DNA of 64,000 nucleotides from Chryseobacterium mulctrae (GTDB lineage: Bacteria > Bacteroidota > Bacteroidia > Flavobacteriales > Weeksellaceae): positions 3,233,001-3,297,000 of the forward strand of contig NZ_VAJL01000001.1 of the NCBI RefSeq assembly GCF_006175945.1, written 5' to 3'. A program made the position numbers and the translations under genes. Below the pieces are notes generated by a model. That model worked only from the letters and a program-made list of their open reading frames with translations. It had not been told where the DNA came from and did not search any database. Numbering within the stretch: the stretch's first letter is position 1; every line of letters begins with the position of its first letter. This document shows, one piece after another, positions 32,800 to 40,783 of this stretch.

Positions 32800-34050
32800 T
32801 TATTGGTTGTTTGCGATTTCTTTTAATTCAATAATTTCTTCTTCATTATACTTTGTAGCCTCGATGATGAGAGATAATTGAGTGACCAGTCCTAAAAATT
32901 TATTGGTTTCATCTACCACAGCAATCGCTGATTTGCTTCCCGAAATTAAAGGGAGCATTTCTTCGACGGTTGCTTCCTGATATACCGAAGGAACATTACT
33001 GTTAATCACCGATTCAACAGTTGGTTCTTTTTTCTTTGCGATTTGAACAATATCACTCAGCGTCACAAAACCCAGAAATTTATTTTGGAAATCTACGACG
33101 GGTAAAGTTTCCAAACCTGTGGTTCTCATTTTTCTGAGGGCACCTTCCGGACCATCTTTTCTGAAACGAACTACAGTTGGCTTGTCGAACATTAGAGATT
33201 TCGCTGTAATAATCGTTTTACGGTCAACTTTTTCTACAAAAGCTTTTACATAATCACTTGCCGGATTGGTTAAAATATCTTCTGCAGTTCCTATTTGTTC
33301 GATGACACCGTCTTTCATAATGACGATTCGGTCTCCGATCTTGATGGCTTCATCCAGATCATGAGTAATAAAGACGATTGTTTTCTGTAGAGTTTCCTGT
33401 AATTCGAGAAGCTGATCCTGCATTTCAGATTTTATCAGCGGATCGAGTGCAGAGAAAGCCTCATCCATCAACAAAACTTCGGGATCGTTCGCTAGAGCTC
33501 TGGCTAAGCCGACTCTTTGCTGCATACCTCCTGAAAGCTGTGAAGGCAATTGGTTTTCAAAGCCATTTAAACCTACAATATCTAATGCTTTTTGCGCTTT
33601 TTCTTCACGAATCGTTTTGCTTTCTCCTCGTATTTCAAGTCCGAACGCTGCATTGCTTAAAACAGTATGATGAGGTAGCAATCCGAATTTCTGAAACACC
33701 ATGCTCATTTCTGTTCTTCTGACTTCCAGAAGGTCTTTATTATTTTTATCGGTAATATTATCGTTATTGATATATACTTTTCCGGCAGTCGGCTCATTCA
33801 GTCTGTTAAGACAACGCAGCAAAGTTGATTTTCCGCTTCCTGAAAGTCCCATAATAACAAAGAATTCCCCTTCATAGATTTCAAAGCTTGCTTTATTAAT
33901 TCCTACTGTGCATCCTGTTTTTTCAAGAATCTCTTTTTTAGAAAAACCTTTATCCAGAAGTTCTAACGCCTTTTCTTTATTTTTCCCGAAAATTATCGTT
34001 AGATCTTCAACTTTAAGTTTTACTTTTCGATTAGTATCAATTGTATCCAT
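32800..34050 (-). CDS. proV: Glycine betaine-type ABC transporter ATP-binding protein (with CBS pair)
   Basis: 416 residues. Walker A GLSGSGKST (68-76), signature LSGGMQQR, Walker B VLLMDEAFSALD and H-loop VFITHDLDEA. The C-terminal about 130 residues contain two CBS domains (LPVVDFQNKFLGFVTLSD and SAIAVVDETNKFLGLVTQLS), which in OpuA-type ATPases sense ionic strength. The N-terminal about 50 residues with LLDKGFSKKEILEKTG are the usual ProV extension. It is the first gene of the operon; its upstream region is a 340-500 bp non-coding stretch. Confidence 0.95.
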   Translation of the reverse strand: MDTIDTNRKVKLKVEDLTIIFGKNKEKALELLDKGFSKKEILEKTGCTVGINKASFEIYEGEFFVIMGLSGSGKSTLLRCLNRLNEPTAGKVYINNDNITDKNNKDLLEVRRTEMSMVFQKFGLLPHHTVLSNAAFGLEIRGESKTIREEKAQKALDIVGLNGFENQLPSQLSGGMQQRVGLARALANDPEVLLMDEAFSALDPLIKSEMQDQLLELQETLQKTIVFITHDLDEAIKIGDRIVIMKDGVIEQIGTAEDILTNPASDYVKAFVEKVDRKTIITAKSLMFDKPTVVRFRKDGPEGALRKMRTTGLETLPVVDFQNKFLGFVTLSDIVQIAKKKEPTVESVINSNVPSVYQEATVEEMLPLISGSKSAIAVVDETNKFLGLVTQLSLIIEATKYNEEEIIELKEIANNQ

Positions 34051-34552
34051 ATTCAGATTTTGTTAATGTATTTGAAATAAGAAATTGAAACAACGATGCT
34101 TTGATGAGTGATATCACCGCATGCAAAAATGTTCAGTATGATTTTTACAGTAAAATCTTTTTTTTAATAACAAAAAGCATACAAAATCATATCAAATGAA
34201 TGATCGTGTTTATTGTCTTAAAAAGGTTTTACTTTGACAAAGAATGTATTACGTAAAAAAAGAAATCAATCTTTTTTAAATTGAATCAAAGAATAATTAT
34301 CATCAGGATTATTAAAGATATTTGCCAGAACAACTTAAATTTATCATTATGCTGAAAGCATAAAAAAGCTGTACATCAATTTCTTATGATGGTGCAAATT
34401 TACGGATTTTATATTTAATCGAAATTTAAGATTGGAATGTATTGAATTATAGATAGTTGCTTTTATTATGTTTTATGGTTTGAAGAAAGCTGAATTTTTA
34501 TATAAACGATAGAAAAAATGGTGTTCTCAATAATAAATATTTTTGAACTAAA
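34051..34552. other. Long intergenic region upstream of proV
   Basis: About 500 bp without a gene. A minus-strand -7 candidate TAAATTTG is at 34395-34402, which would make the proV leader about 345 nt long. The leader has a perfect 10-bp palindrome GTGATATCAC (34111-34120), GCATGC and several other small hairpins. I do not recognise a riboswitch. AT content is high. No ORF with coding character is seen. Confidence 0.5.
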
Positions 34553-34918
34553 TTATTTCAAAAGCACCGCAATAATCGCCAAAATTGCCGGCAAAGCCTG
34601 AACGAAAAAAATCTTCTTAGTCGCTGAAATGGCACCATAAATTCCTGCTACAGCCACACAACTCAAGAAAAATAAAGCAATATTGGTTTGCCATTTTTCA
34701 TCTTCAATAAAAAAAGACCAGATTAATCCTGCGGCTAAAAAACCATTATACAAACCTTGATTGGCGGCCAACCCTTTTGTGGGTTTAAACATTTCGGCAG
34801 GTAAAGCAGCTTTAAAAACTTCTTTTCCTTTGGTTTCCCACGCAAACATTTCCATCCAAAGAATGTAAAGGTGTTCTAGAGCGACAACTGCGATTAAGAT
34901 TTTGGCAACGATTTCCAT
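34553..34918 (-). CDS. DUF1304 family membrane protein
   Basis: 121 residues with four hydrophobic helices, matching DUF1304: helix 1 KILIAVVALEHLYILWMEM, then GLAANQGLYNGFLAAGLIWSF, ALFFLSCVAVAGIYGAIS and ALPAILAIIAVLL. Conserved sequences include EMFAWETKGKEVF and NQGLYNGFLA. It is an inner-membrane protein of unknown role. It is transcribed away from the IS-split Crp/Fnr gene, which starts 65 bp from its ATG. Confidence 0.88.
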   Translation of the reverse strand: MEIVAKILIAVVALEHLYILWMEMFAWETKGKEVFKAALPAEMFKPTKGLAANQGLYNGFLAAGLIWSFFIEDEKWQTNIALFFLSCVAVAGIYGAISATKKIFFVQALPAILAIIAVLLK

Positions 34919-35012
34919 GATTTATTGTTTGTTATTGTAAAACTAAAAAAATAAAGTTAAGTTTGGTTATACAATTTCAAAAATGGAAACTTTCAAAGCG
35001 CATTTAGATAAA

Positions 35013-35909
35013 AAACCTGTTTAAACTTTTTAGAAAAAGAGTTTCCAGAAAATTAGCAATTTAGAGTTGCAAAAAAAAGAACTAAAATCTGGAACTCATA
35101 AGCAAAGATAAACTGGAAAAATGGATTTTACCTCATTTAAGCAAAGACAAACGAGGGTTTTCCACGAGATTTGATTTAGGAAAAATCTTTAAACTCATTA
35201 TAAAACGATTGAAAACAGGCTGCCAATGGCGGGAATTAAGCCTCAAAGAATATTTTTCAAAAGAAACAATAAGCTGGCAATTAGTCTATTATTATTTCAA
35301 TAAATGGTGTAAGGACGGCTCTTTCAAAAGAATTTGGATTTCTCTTCTTCAAAATAATAAAAGGAAATTAGATCTTTCCAGTGTCCAATTGGATGGAAGC
35401 CATACCCGAAGTAAAACAGGAGGAGAATCGGTAGGTTATCAGGGAAGAAAATCATCTAAGACCAGTAATTGTATTTTTCTCTGTGATAATCAGGGACAAA
35501 TGCTTTCAATGGGAAAGCCAATAAGCGGTGAACATCATGATCTTTATAATATTGAAGATACTTTGGAAGAGATTTTCGGTCTTCTGGATGCTGCTGATAT
35601 AGAGTGTAAGGGATTATTTCTTAATGCCGACTCTGGTTTTGACAGTAAAAAACTTAGAGATATGCTGTATAAAAAAGAAATTATTGGAAATATCAAAGGG
35701 AATCCTCGTAACAGGGATACAAAGAATGAAAAATATTTTGATAATGAGTTGTATAAAAGAAGATTCAAAATAGAAAAAGCAAATGCATGGCTTGATAGCT
35801 TCAAAGCTTTATTAGTAAGATTTGAGACTTTGAATATTACTTGGACAAATCTACATTATCTCGCTTTCTCTATTTTGTTTCTCAGAAAAATAAAAGTTTA
35901 AACAGGTTT
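35013..35909 (+). mobile_element. IS5-family insertion sequence, 897 bp
   Basis: 18-bp perfect terminal inverted repeats: AAACCTGTTTAAACTTTT at 35013-35030 and its complement at 35892-35909. It is flanked by a 3-bp duplication AAA (35010-35012 and 35910-35912); removing it restores one Crp/Fnr frame. One transposase gene spans the element. The size, DDE transposase type and 3-bp duplication fit the IS5 family, possibly its ISL2 group. Confidence 0.92.
35089..35901 (+). CDS. IS5-family DDE transposase
   Basis: 270 residues when read from CTG 35089 (LELISKDKLEKWILPHLSKD). This codon stands where related proteins have MELISK, so the usual ATG may have mutated to CTG; the next alternative start is TTG 35209. 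Motifs: TGCQWRELSLKEYF, first Asp in VQLDGSHTRSKTGGE, second Asp in FLNADSGFDSKKL and the Glu in RRFKIEKANAWLDSF. The stop codon lies inside the right terminal repeat. The absence of an ATG may reduce activity. Confidence 0.88.
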   Translation: MELISKDKLEKWILPHLSKDKRGFSTRFDLGKIFKLIIKRLKTGCQWRELSLKEYFSKETISWQLVYYYFNKWCKDGSFKRIWISLLQNNKRKLDLSSVQLDGSHTRSKTGGESVGYQGRKSSKTSNCIFLCDNQGQMLSMGKPISGEHHDLYNIEDTLEEIFGLLDAADIECKGLFLNADSGFDSKKLRDMLYKKEIIGNIKGNPRNRDTKNEKYFDNELYKRRFKIEKANAWLDSFKALLVRFETLNITWTNLHYLAFSILFLRKIKV

Positions 35910-36518
35910 AAATTTATTACCATCAATGATGAAGAATTTGCTTCTGTATTTTCTTTTTTCCAGGTTTTAAAAACAAAAAAGAAAGAAAATCTAATGCTTG
36001 AAGGAGATGTTTGTAAATTCAAATATTTCGTTCTCGAAGGTTGTCTGAGAAAGTTTTTTGTAAATGAAAAAGGTGTAGAGCAAACCACAGAATTTGCCAT
36101 CGAAAACTGGTGGATTTCCGACACTTTTGCTTTTGAAAAACAGGTGAAAACAGATTTTAATATTCAGTCTGTTGAAAATTCTACGATTTTAGTGATTGAT
36201 TTCCATTCTCAGGAATTGTTGCTTCAAAAACATCCGGTGATGGAACGTTATTTCAGAATGATCTATCAAACCGCTTATGCAGCTGCTGAAAAAAGAATCC
36301 GCTATATTTATGAGATGACGAAGGAAGAATATTATGTGCATTTTAGTACTCTGTATCCTTGGTTTATCCAAAGAATTCCACAATATTTATTGGCTTCTTT
36401 TTTAGGTTTTACACCGGAATATTTAAGTGAAATAAGAGCAAAATTACGTTCTTAAACCAGTTTAAGATTTTTGCGATTCTTAATTCGCAACTTTGTCCTG
36501 TTCATAAAAACAAACGCA

Positions 36519-36950
36519 ATGACAGGCAAAGATTCTATATTTCCACAGTTATTTTTAAGGTTAACGATTTCGATGACGATGCTTTCTGCAGTGGCAGACA
36601 GATTTGGTTTTTGGGGTGACAACTCAGCTTGGGGAAACTGGGGAAACTTTGAAAAATATACTCGGCAATTAACGTTTTTTCTTCCCGAAACTCTAAGTGC
36701 GTTTTCTGCTTATGCCGCTACTTTTTTAGAAATACTTTTTCCTTTGATGCTGATCTTGGGTTTAAAAACAAAAATCGCAGCTTACGGAACCGGAATTTTA
36801 TTGCTTGTTTTCGCTTTATCAATGAGTATTGCTTTGGGAATAAAAGCGCCTTTAGATTATTCGGTTTGGGTAGGAAGTGCAGCAGCTTTTTTATTGGCAA
36901 CACAAAAAGAATTTTATTTTTCAATAGATACATTAACTAAAAAACCATAA
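36519..36950 (+). CDS. DoxX family membrane protein
   Basis: I prefer ATG 36519 (143 residues); the open frame reaches 36471. DoxX-type features: FLRLTISMTMLSAVADRFGFWG, then helices ETLSAFSAYAATFLEILFPLMLILG, AAYGTGILLLVFALSMSIALG and YSVWVGSAAAFLLATQ, making four TM segments. DoxX proteins are membrane partners of redox enzymes; the exact role is unknown. It is 63 bp after the Crp/Fnr remnant and 5 bp before an AhpD-like gene, so it probably belongs to the regulator's operon. Confidence 0.85.
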   Translation: MTGKDSIFPQLFLRLTISMTMLSAVADRFGFWGDNSAWGNWGNFEKYTRQLTFFLPETLSAFSAYAATFLEILFPLMLILGLKTKIAAYGTGILLLVFALSMSIALGIKAPLDYSVWVGSAAAFLLATQKEFYFSIDTLTKKP

Positions 36951-36955
36951 ACAAT

Positions 36956-37399
36956 ATGAGTGCAAGAATTAATATGGCAACTGTAGACACTGCCGCTTAC
37001 AAAGCAATGATGGGATTGGAAGGATATCTTCAAACCATTTCTTTAAACCATATTCAGAAAGAATTGATCAAAATAAGAGCGTCGCAAATCAACGGATGTG
37101 CTTTTTGTCTGGATATGCATACAAAAGACGCGATGAAATACGGCGAAACACCACAAAGAATTTATCTTTTAAACGCATGGAGAGAAGCGTTGGATCTTTA
37201 TACAGAAGAGGAACAGGTGCTTTTAGCAATGACGGAAGAAATTACTTTGATCAGCCAAAAAGGTTTGACTGAAGAAACGTATTATAAGGCTAAGCAATTA
37301 TTTGATGAAGGTCAGATCGCTCAAATTATCATGGCGATTGTTACCATAAATGCTTGGAACAGAATTGCAATTTCTACACATTTGCCGATCGCAAAGTAG
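36956..37399 (+). CDS. Carboxymuconolactone decarboxylase family protein (AhpD-like)
   Basis: 147 residues with the AhpD core INGCAFCLDMHTKDAMKYGE (CxxC at about 47 and 50 plus the conserved His). The helices are typical of this family: QKELIKIRASQ, IYLLNAWREALDLYTEEEQVLLAMTE and AQIIMAIVTINAWNRIAIST. It is likely to have a thiol-based peroxide/alkylhydroperoxide-type activity, though the substrate is unknown. It is 5 bp after doxX, so the two are cotranscribed, and this pairing with DoxX and a Crp/Fnr regulator suggests an oxidative stress role. Confidence 0.92.
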   Translation: MSARINMATVDTAAYKAMMGLEGYLQTISLNHIQKELIKIRASQINGCAFCLDMHTKDAMKYGETPQRIYLLNAWREALDLYTEEEQVLLAMTEEITLISQKGLTEETYYKAKQLFDEGQIAQIIMAIVTINAWNRIAISTHLPIAK

Positions 37400-37426
37400 A
37401 TCTTTAGATACTTTAAAGTCGTTTAT

Positions 37427-37468
37427 AAAAAGAGCTTTTCAAGTTTTATGAAAAGCTCTTTTATTTTT
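37427..37468 (+). terminator. Terminator of the DoxX/AhpD-like operon
   Basis: Perfect 12-bp stem AAAGAGCTTTTC (37429-37440) / GAAAAGCTCTTT (37450-37461), with a 9-nt loop and TATTTTTAA after it. Confidence 0.9.
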
Positions 37469-37470
37469 AA

Positions 37471-37545
37471 CACTTGCTGATTATGCAGATTTTGCAAATT
37501 TAAAAGTATACGAAATCAGCTTAATCTGAAAAATCAGCGAGAGAA
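37471..37545. repeat. Imperfect palindrome (TCTCGCAGATT family), copy 3
   Basis: CACTTGCTGATTATGCAGAT at the left end partly pairs with AATCTGAAAAATCAGCGAGA at the right end. It belongs with the elements at 28971 and 31015, and sits between two converging genes after a terminator. Confidence 0.6.
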
Positions 37546-37579
37546 TTATTTCGTTTTTTAACGAATTTTAAGTACGATA

Positions 37580-38563
37580 TTAAAGTTGAGATAGCTCAGA
37601 GTTAATAAAATTCAATTCTTCCTGAGATAGATCAAAAGACATTGCTTTTGCATTTTCAATGGCTTGTTGAGCGTTTCTTGCTCCTGCTAAAACCACTGTA
37701 ATTGTGGGTTGTAAAGTTGTCCAACGTAAAACCAATTGAGAAAGAGTAGTTCCTTTGTCTTGTGCGATAGGTTCTATTTTTTCTAAGAATTTTTTTACTT
37801 TATCTAAATCGAACTGTGAAAAATATCCGTTTCTGTGATCGTTTTCTTTTAATTGATCTTCTTTAAAATATTTTCCGGTTAAAAGGCCTCTTTCCATTGG
37901 ACTGTAAACGATAATTCCCGAATTATTTTCTAAAGAATAAGGAACTAAATCATTTTCAATTGCACGGTTAAGCATGCTGTAAGAAACCTGATTGCTTGCT
38001 AATTTGAATGTTTGATTGGCTTCTTCCATTTGCTCAACAGAATAATTACTAACACCTGCTGCACGGATTTTTCCTTGTTGAATGAGCAATTCCATCGCTT
38101 CCATCGTTTCACTAATCGGCGTTGTAGAATCGGGCCAATGCAATTGTAAAAGATCGATGTAATCTGTTCCCAATCTTTTTAAACTTTCCTCAACTTCTTT
38201 GATAATGTTTTCTTTTGAAGCAAATTTATACACAGGAATTATTTTGCCGTCATCATTTGCATCGAAGAAAAATTCACCTTTTCCATTATTGCTTCCATCC
38301 CAAACCAATCCGAATTTTGTTAATAACTGGATTTTCGAACGGTCTTTTCCTTTGATAGCTTCACCGATCATTTCCTCACTCAATCCGAAACCATAAAAAG
38401 GTGCAGTATCAATGGAAGTTACACCATGATCTAGAGAAGCATGGATTGAGTTGATGGAATCTTGTTTTTCATTTCCACCCCACATATTTCCACCAATCGC
38501 AAACGCTCCGTGAGTGATCACTGAAAGTTCTAGATCTGTGTTTCCTAATTTTCTATATTGCAT
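37580..38563 (-). CDS. Aldo/keto reductase
   Basis: 327 residues with the AKR barrel: GVTSIDTAPFYGFGLSEEMIG (Asp52, catalytic Tyr57), LLTKFGLVW (Lys), YIDLLQLHWPDSTTP (His), AAGVSNYSVEQMEEA and the C-terminal cofactor segment TVVLAGARNAQQAIENAKA. NADPH-dependent carbonyl reduction is expected; the substrate is unknown. It lacks a signal peptide. It heads a series of minus-strand redox genes running to MdaB, but the next gene is separated by 165 bp holding a repeat. Confidence 0.93.
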   Translation of the reverse strand: MQYRKLGNTDLELSVITHGAFAIGGNMWGGNEKQDSINSIHASLDHGVTSIDTAPFYGFGLSEEMIGEAIKGKDRSKIQLLTKFGLVWDGSNNGKGEFFFDANDDGKIIPVYKFASKENIIKEVEESLKRLGTDYIDLLQLHWPDSTTPISETMEAMELLIQQGKIRAAGVSNYSVEQMEEANQTFKLASNQVSYSMLNRAIENDLVPYSLENNSGIIVYSPMERGLLTGKYFKEDQLKENDHRNGYFSQFDLDKVKKFLEKIEPIAQDKGTTLSQLVLRWTTLQPTITVVLAGARNAQQAIENAKAMSFDLSQEELNFINSELSQL

Positions 38564-38625
38564 TTTGTCTTTATCTTATTTTTTGATTTTGTTTTCAATT
38601 TAACCTTAAAATATTTTCAATTTTT

Positions 38626-38702
38626 GTCATTCTGACGAAGGAAGAATCTAGGTTCAATTTTAGAGACTCTTCAATCCACTTCGTTTCTTTCATAATGACA
38701 AA
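38626..38702. repeat. Imperfect palindrome (TGTCATTCTGACGAAGGAAG family)
   Basis: TGTCATTCTGACGAAGGAAG followed by AATCTAGG pairs loosely with the right end ATAATGACAA preceded by TCCACTTCGTTTCTTT. A mirror copy of the left half occurs at 42913-42939 and a related copy at 48260-48298. Confidence 0.6.
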
Positions 38703-38728
38703 CGTATTATTGGCTGTTTTTACTGAAA

Positions 38729-39478
38729 TTATTTATTTAATTCCTTTAAAATAGCTTCACCCACACTTTTTGCAGACTGAGGATTTTGTCCTGTAATTAC
38801 TCTTTGGTCGCTTACAACATGATTTTCCCAAAGTCTAGATTTTTCAAATTTCGCACCTCTTTCTTTCAGTTTATCTTCCAAAAGAAAAGGAACTACGTTT
38901 GTTAATTTTACTTCAGCTTCCTCTTCATTGGTGAAAGCGTTAATTTTTTTACCGTCAACCAAATACTTTCCGCTATTCAATTTAATATTCACCAAACCAG
39001 CCGGACCGTGGCAAACTGCAGCTACAATTCCTCCGTTCTCATAAATTTTTGAAGCAATTTTTGATAATTCTGTATTGTCCGCAAAATCCCACATTGCGCC
39101 GTGACCTCCTGCATAAAAAATGGTAGAATAATCATTTGGATTTACTTGTGAAGGCTGTAAAGATTGGTCGATTTTACTTTTGTCTTTACTTTCCCAGAAT
39201 TCTTTATTGACAGAATCTTTTAAATCAAATCCATCAACAGGCGGAGTTCCGCCTTTCGGGCTTACAAAATCAATTTCGTAACCGGCTTTGTGAAGAACTT
39301 CCCAAGGATGCGAAACTTCACCAAGATAGTATCCGGTTTCTTCGCCGGTGTCACCTTTTTTGTCATGACTGGTCACGACAAACAGAATTTTCTTTTTCAT
39401 ATTTTTTGATTTTTTGGTTTGTGATTGTATGAATCCTACTGTAAATAATGCAAGAATTAATAATGCTAATTTTTTCAT
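38729..39478 (-). CDS. DJ-1/PfpI family protein with signal peptide
   Basis: ATG 39478 gives 249 residues starting MKKLALLILALFTVGFIQSQ, a signal peptide. The DJ-1/PfpI (class I amidotransferase-like) fold includes STIFYAGGHGAMWDFADN and the nucleophile elbow IVAAVCHGPAGLVN with its Cys and nearby His. Such proteins act as chaperones, glyoxalases or deglycases. Export makes it periplasmic. A second inner Met (about residue 27, MKKKILFVVTSHDKKGD) is also at a plausible start for a cytoplasmic form. It precedes the YgiN-like gene by 148 bp on the same strand. Confidence 0.88.
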   Translation of the reverse strand: MKKLALLILALFTVGFIQSQTKKSKNMKKKILFVVTSHDKKGDTGEETGYYLGEVSHPWEVLHKAGYEIDFVSPKGGTPPVDGFDLKDSVNKEFWESKDKSKIDQSLQPSQVNPNDYSTIFYAGGHGAMWDFADNTELSKIASKIYENGGIVAAVCHGPAGLVNIKLNSGKYLVDGKKINAFTNEEEAEVKLTNVVPFLLEDKLKERGAKFEKSRLWENHVVSDQRVITGQNPQSAKSVGEAILKELNK

Positions 39479-39625
39479 ATTTAATAATTTTCTAACCATT
39501 AAGGTTTATTTAAGAAGTTTAGAATATTAAGATCTAGTTACGCTTTAAGCGTTTGCTTTAAAAAAAAATCTGTTGATTTTCCTTAATTAAACTTAACATC
39601 TTAAATTTTCTTAATAGTTTAATGT

Positions 39626-39913
39626 TTAAATAATTTCAGTTAAATAAATCTGTGGTTTTTCCTGCAACTTTTCATCAACTAAATCTCCAAAGGCTTTAAT
39701 GTAAGGCTGTTCGTTATGCTGTTTCAATCCTTCTTCATTTTTCCATATTTCGTAGAAAACAAAATGATTTTTATCTTCAATTCCTTGATGAAGTGTGTAC
39801 AGCTCGTTGGCTTCTTCTTTTCTGGTTTCTGTTACCATATTTTGAAGAACTTCCAAAATTTCGGTTCTGTGCTCTTCTTTTGCTTTTATTATTGCGGTAA
39901 GATAGATTTTCAT
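39626..39913 (-). CDS. ABM-domain putative quinol monooxygenase (YgiN-like)
   Basis: 95 residues, antibiotic biosynthesis monooxygenase (ABM) dimer fold: YLTAIIKAKEEHRTEILEVL, then ELYTLHQGIEDKNHFVFYEIW and the C-terminal strand around YIKAFGDLVDEKL. It resembles E. coli YgiN, a quinol monooxygenase that oxidises menadiol. Its ATG overlaps the stop of the MdaB-like gene by one base, so the two are translationally linked. E. coli carries the same partners (mdaB-ygiN), which supports a quinone-redox pair. Confidence 0.85.
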   Translation of the reverse strand: MKIYLTAIIKAKEEHRTEILEVLQNMVTETRKEEANELYTLHQGIEDKNHFVFYEIWKNEEGLKQHNEQPYIKAFGDLVDEKLQEKPQIYLTEII

Positions 39914-40527
39914 TAGACTAATTGTGGTTTTAGTTCTTTTTCAAAAACGTTTGTAAGATGTTCTCTGTATAATTTCATATCGCGCTCGATATTTGCATTT
40001 TTCTCTACATCATGGAAGTGGAAACTTTCCATTTTTTCTAAAGAAACGAATGCATTCATTCTGTGAAAACCAAATAATGGTCCATTGTCTACACTTGTTT
40101 CGTTGAAAAATTCTCCGGGAAGTGTGAAGGCTGTTTCCGGTGCATTCCAGCTTGTAGTAACCATATATTTTCTTCCACCCAACATTCCTCCGGTTCCGTA
40201 GTTGATCTTCGGATTTTCAGAAGTTCTACCGTCGCTCATATAAATTCCTTTTGCATGACCGGCTGTGAAAACTTCATCGATATATTTTTTCAAACCATTC
40301 GGCAACTGAAACCACCAAATCGGAGTGTGGTAAATAATATAATCTGCCCAGACAAATTTTTCTACTTCTTCGTTTTTATTGTAATTGTCGCTTACATTGC
40401 TGATTTTCACTTCTACATTTTCGAATTTTTTTAAAACTTCCAATGTGTTTTCTGCAATTGTCTGATTATATTTTCCTCCTGAATGTCCGAAGTTTTGTCC
40501 ACCGTTGATGATTAATACTTTTTTCAT
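39913..40527 (-). CDS. mdaB: NAD(P)H quinone oxidoreductase, MdaB-like flavoprotein
   Basis: 204 residues with a flavodoxin-like fold. LIINGGQNFGHSGGKYNQTIAE at the N-terminus is the FAD phosphate loop, followed by YIIYHTPIWWFQLPNGLKKYIDEVFTAGHA and GGMLGGRKYMVTTSWNAPE, characteristic of the MdaB/NQO family. It probably reduces quinones by two electrons, avoiding semiquinones. Translation of the YgiN-like partner follows directly. Start and length fit the family. Confidence 0.93.
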   Translation of the reverse strand: MKKVLIINGGQNFGHSGGKYNQTIAENTLEVLKKFENVEVKISNVSDNYNKNEEVEKFVWADYIIYHTPIWWFQLPNGLKKYIDEVFTAGHAKGIYMSDGRTSENPKINYGTGGMLGGRKYMVTTSWNAPETAFTLPGEFFNETSVDNGPLFGFHRMNAFVSLEKMESFHFHDVEKNANIERDMKLYREHLTNVFEKELKPQLV

Positions 40528-40756
40528 TTTGTATGATTGTTTAAATTTTACTCTGCAAAGTTAGGTTGAGAATTTGTATAATTAAAATAATATAAATTAT
40601 ATTAAACTATCAGAATAATGATATTTAAAAATGTTGATTTTAAAAACTCTTCATTTATTGCGAAGCCAAATTTATTATTACATTTTATCTTTTACGAATT
40701 TCATTTTCATGGTTAAAGGTCATAGTTTGTTTGCATTAAAATTATTTTCTGTCATG

Positions 40757-40764
40757 TAAATTTG
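40757..40764 (+). promoter_or_regulatory. Predicted -7 box of the metallophosphoesterase gene
   Basis: TAAATTTG, an exact TAnnTTTG match, 20 bp before ATG 40784. TTTG at 40730-40733 lies 23 bp upstream and may be the -33 element. Confidence 0.6.
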
Positions 40765-40783
40765 TTTGATAATTAAAAGAATA

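Larger units (their letters stand above)
34983..36455 (+). pseudogene. Crp/Fnr family regulator interrupted by an IS element
   Basis: Before the insertion the gene would read METFKAHLDK (34983-35012) joined to FITINDEEFASVFSFFQVLK (from 35913). This gives a 190-residue Crp/Fnr-type regulator, the normal size in Flavobacteria. The remaining part holds the cNMP-like jelly roll (LEGDVCKFKYFVLEGCLRKF, WWISDTFAFEKQ) and a winged helix at the C-terminus (PQYLLASFLGFTPEYLSEIRAKL). The 897-bp element plus a 3-bp AAA duplication separates codons 10 and 11. The downstream part has a TTG start inside the IS (35841) in frame, so a fusion protein may still be made. Confidence 0.9.

Noticed and set aside
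34051..34552. A known riboswitch upstream of proV
   Set aside because: No SAM, cobalamin, TPP, glycine or similar consensus could be recognised; only simple palindromes are seen.
28971..37545. The three hairpin repeats considered as terminators only
   Set aside because: They are much longer than terminators, lack a consistent T-tract, and one of them follows a separate strong terminator (37427-37468).
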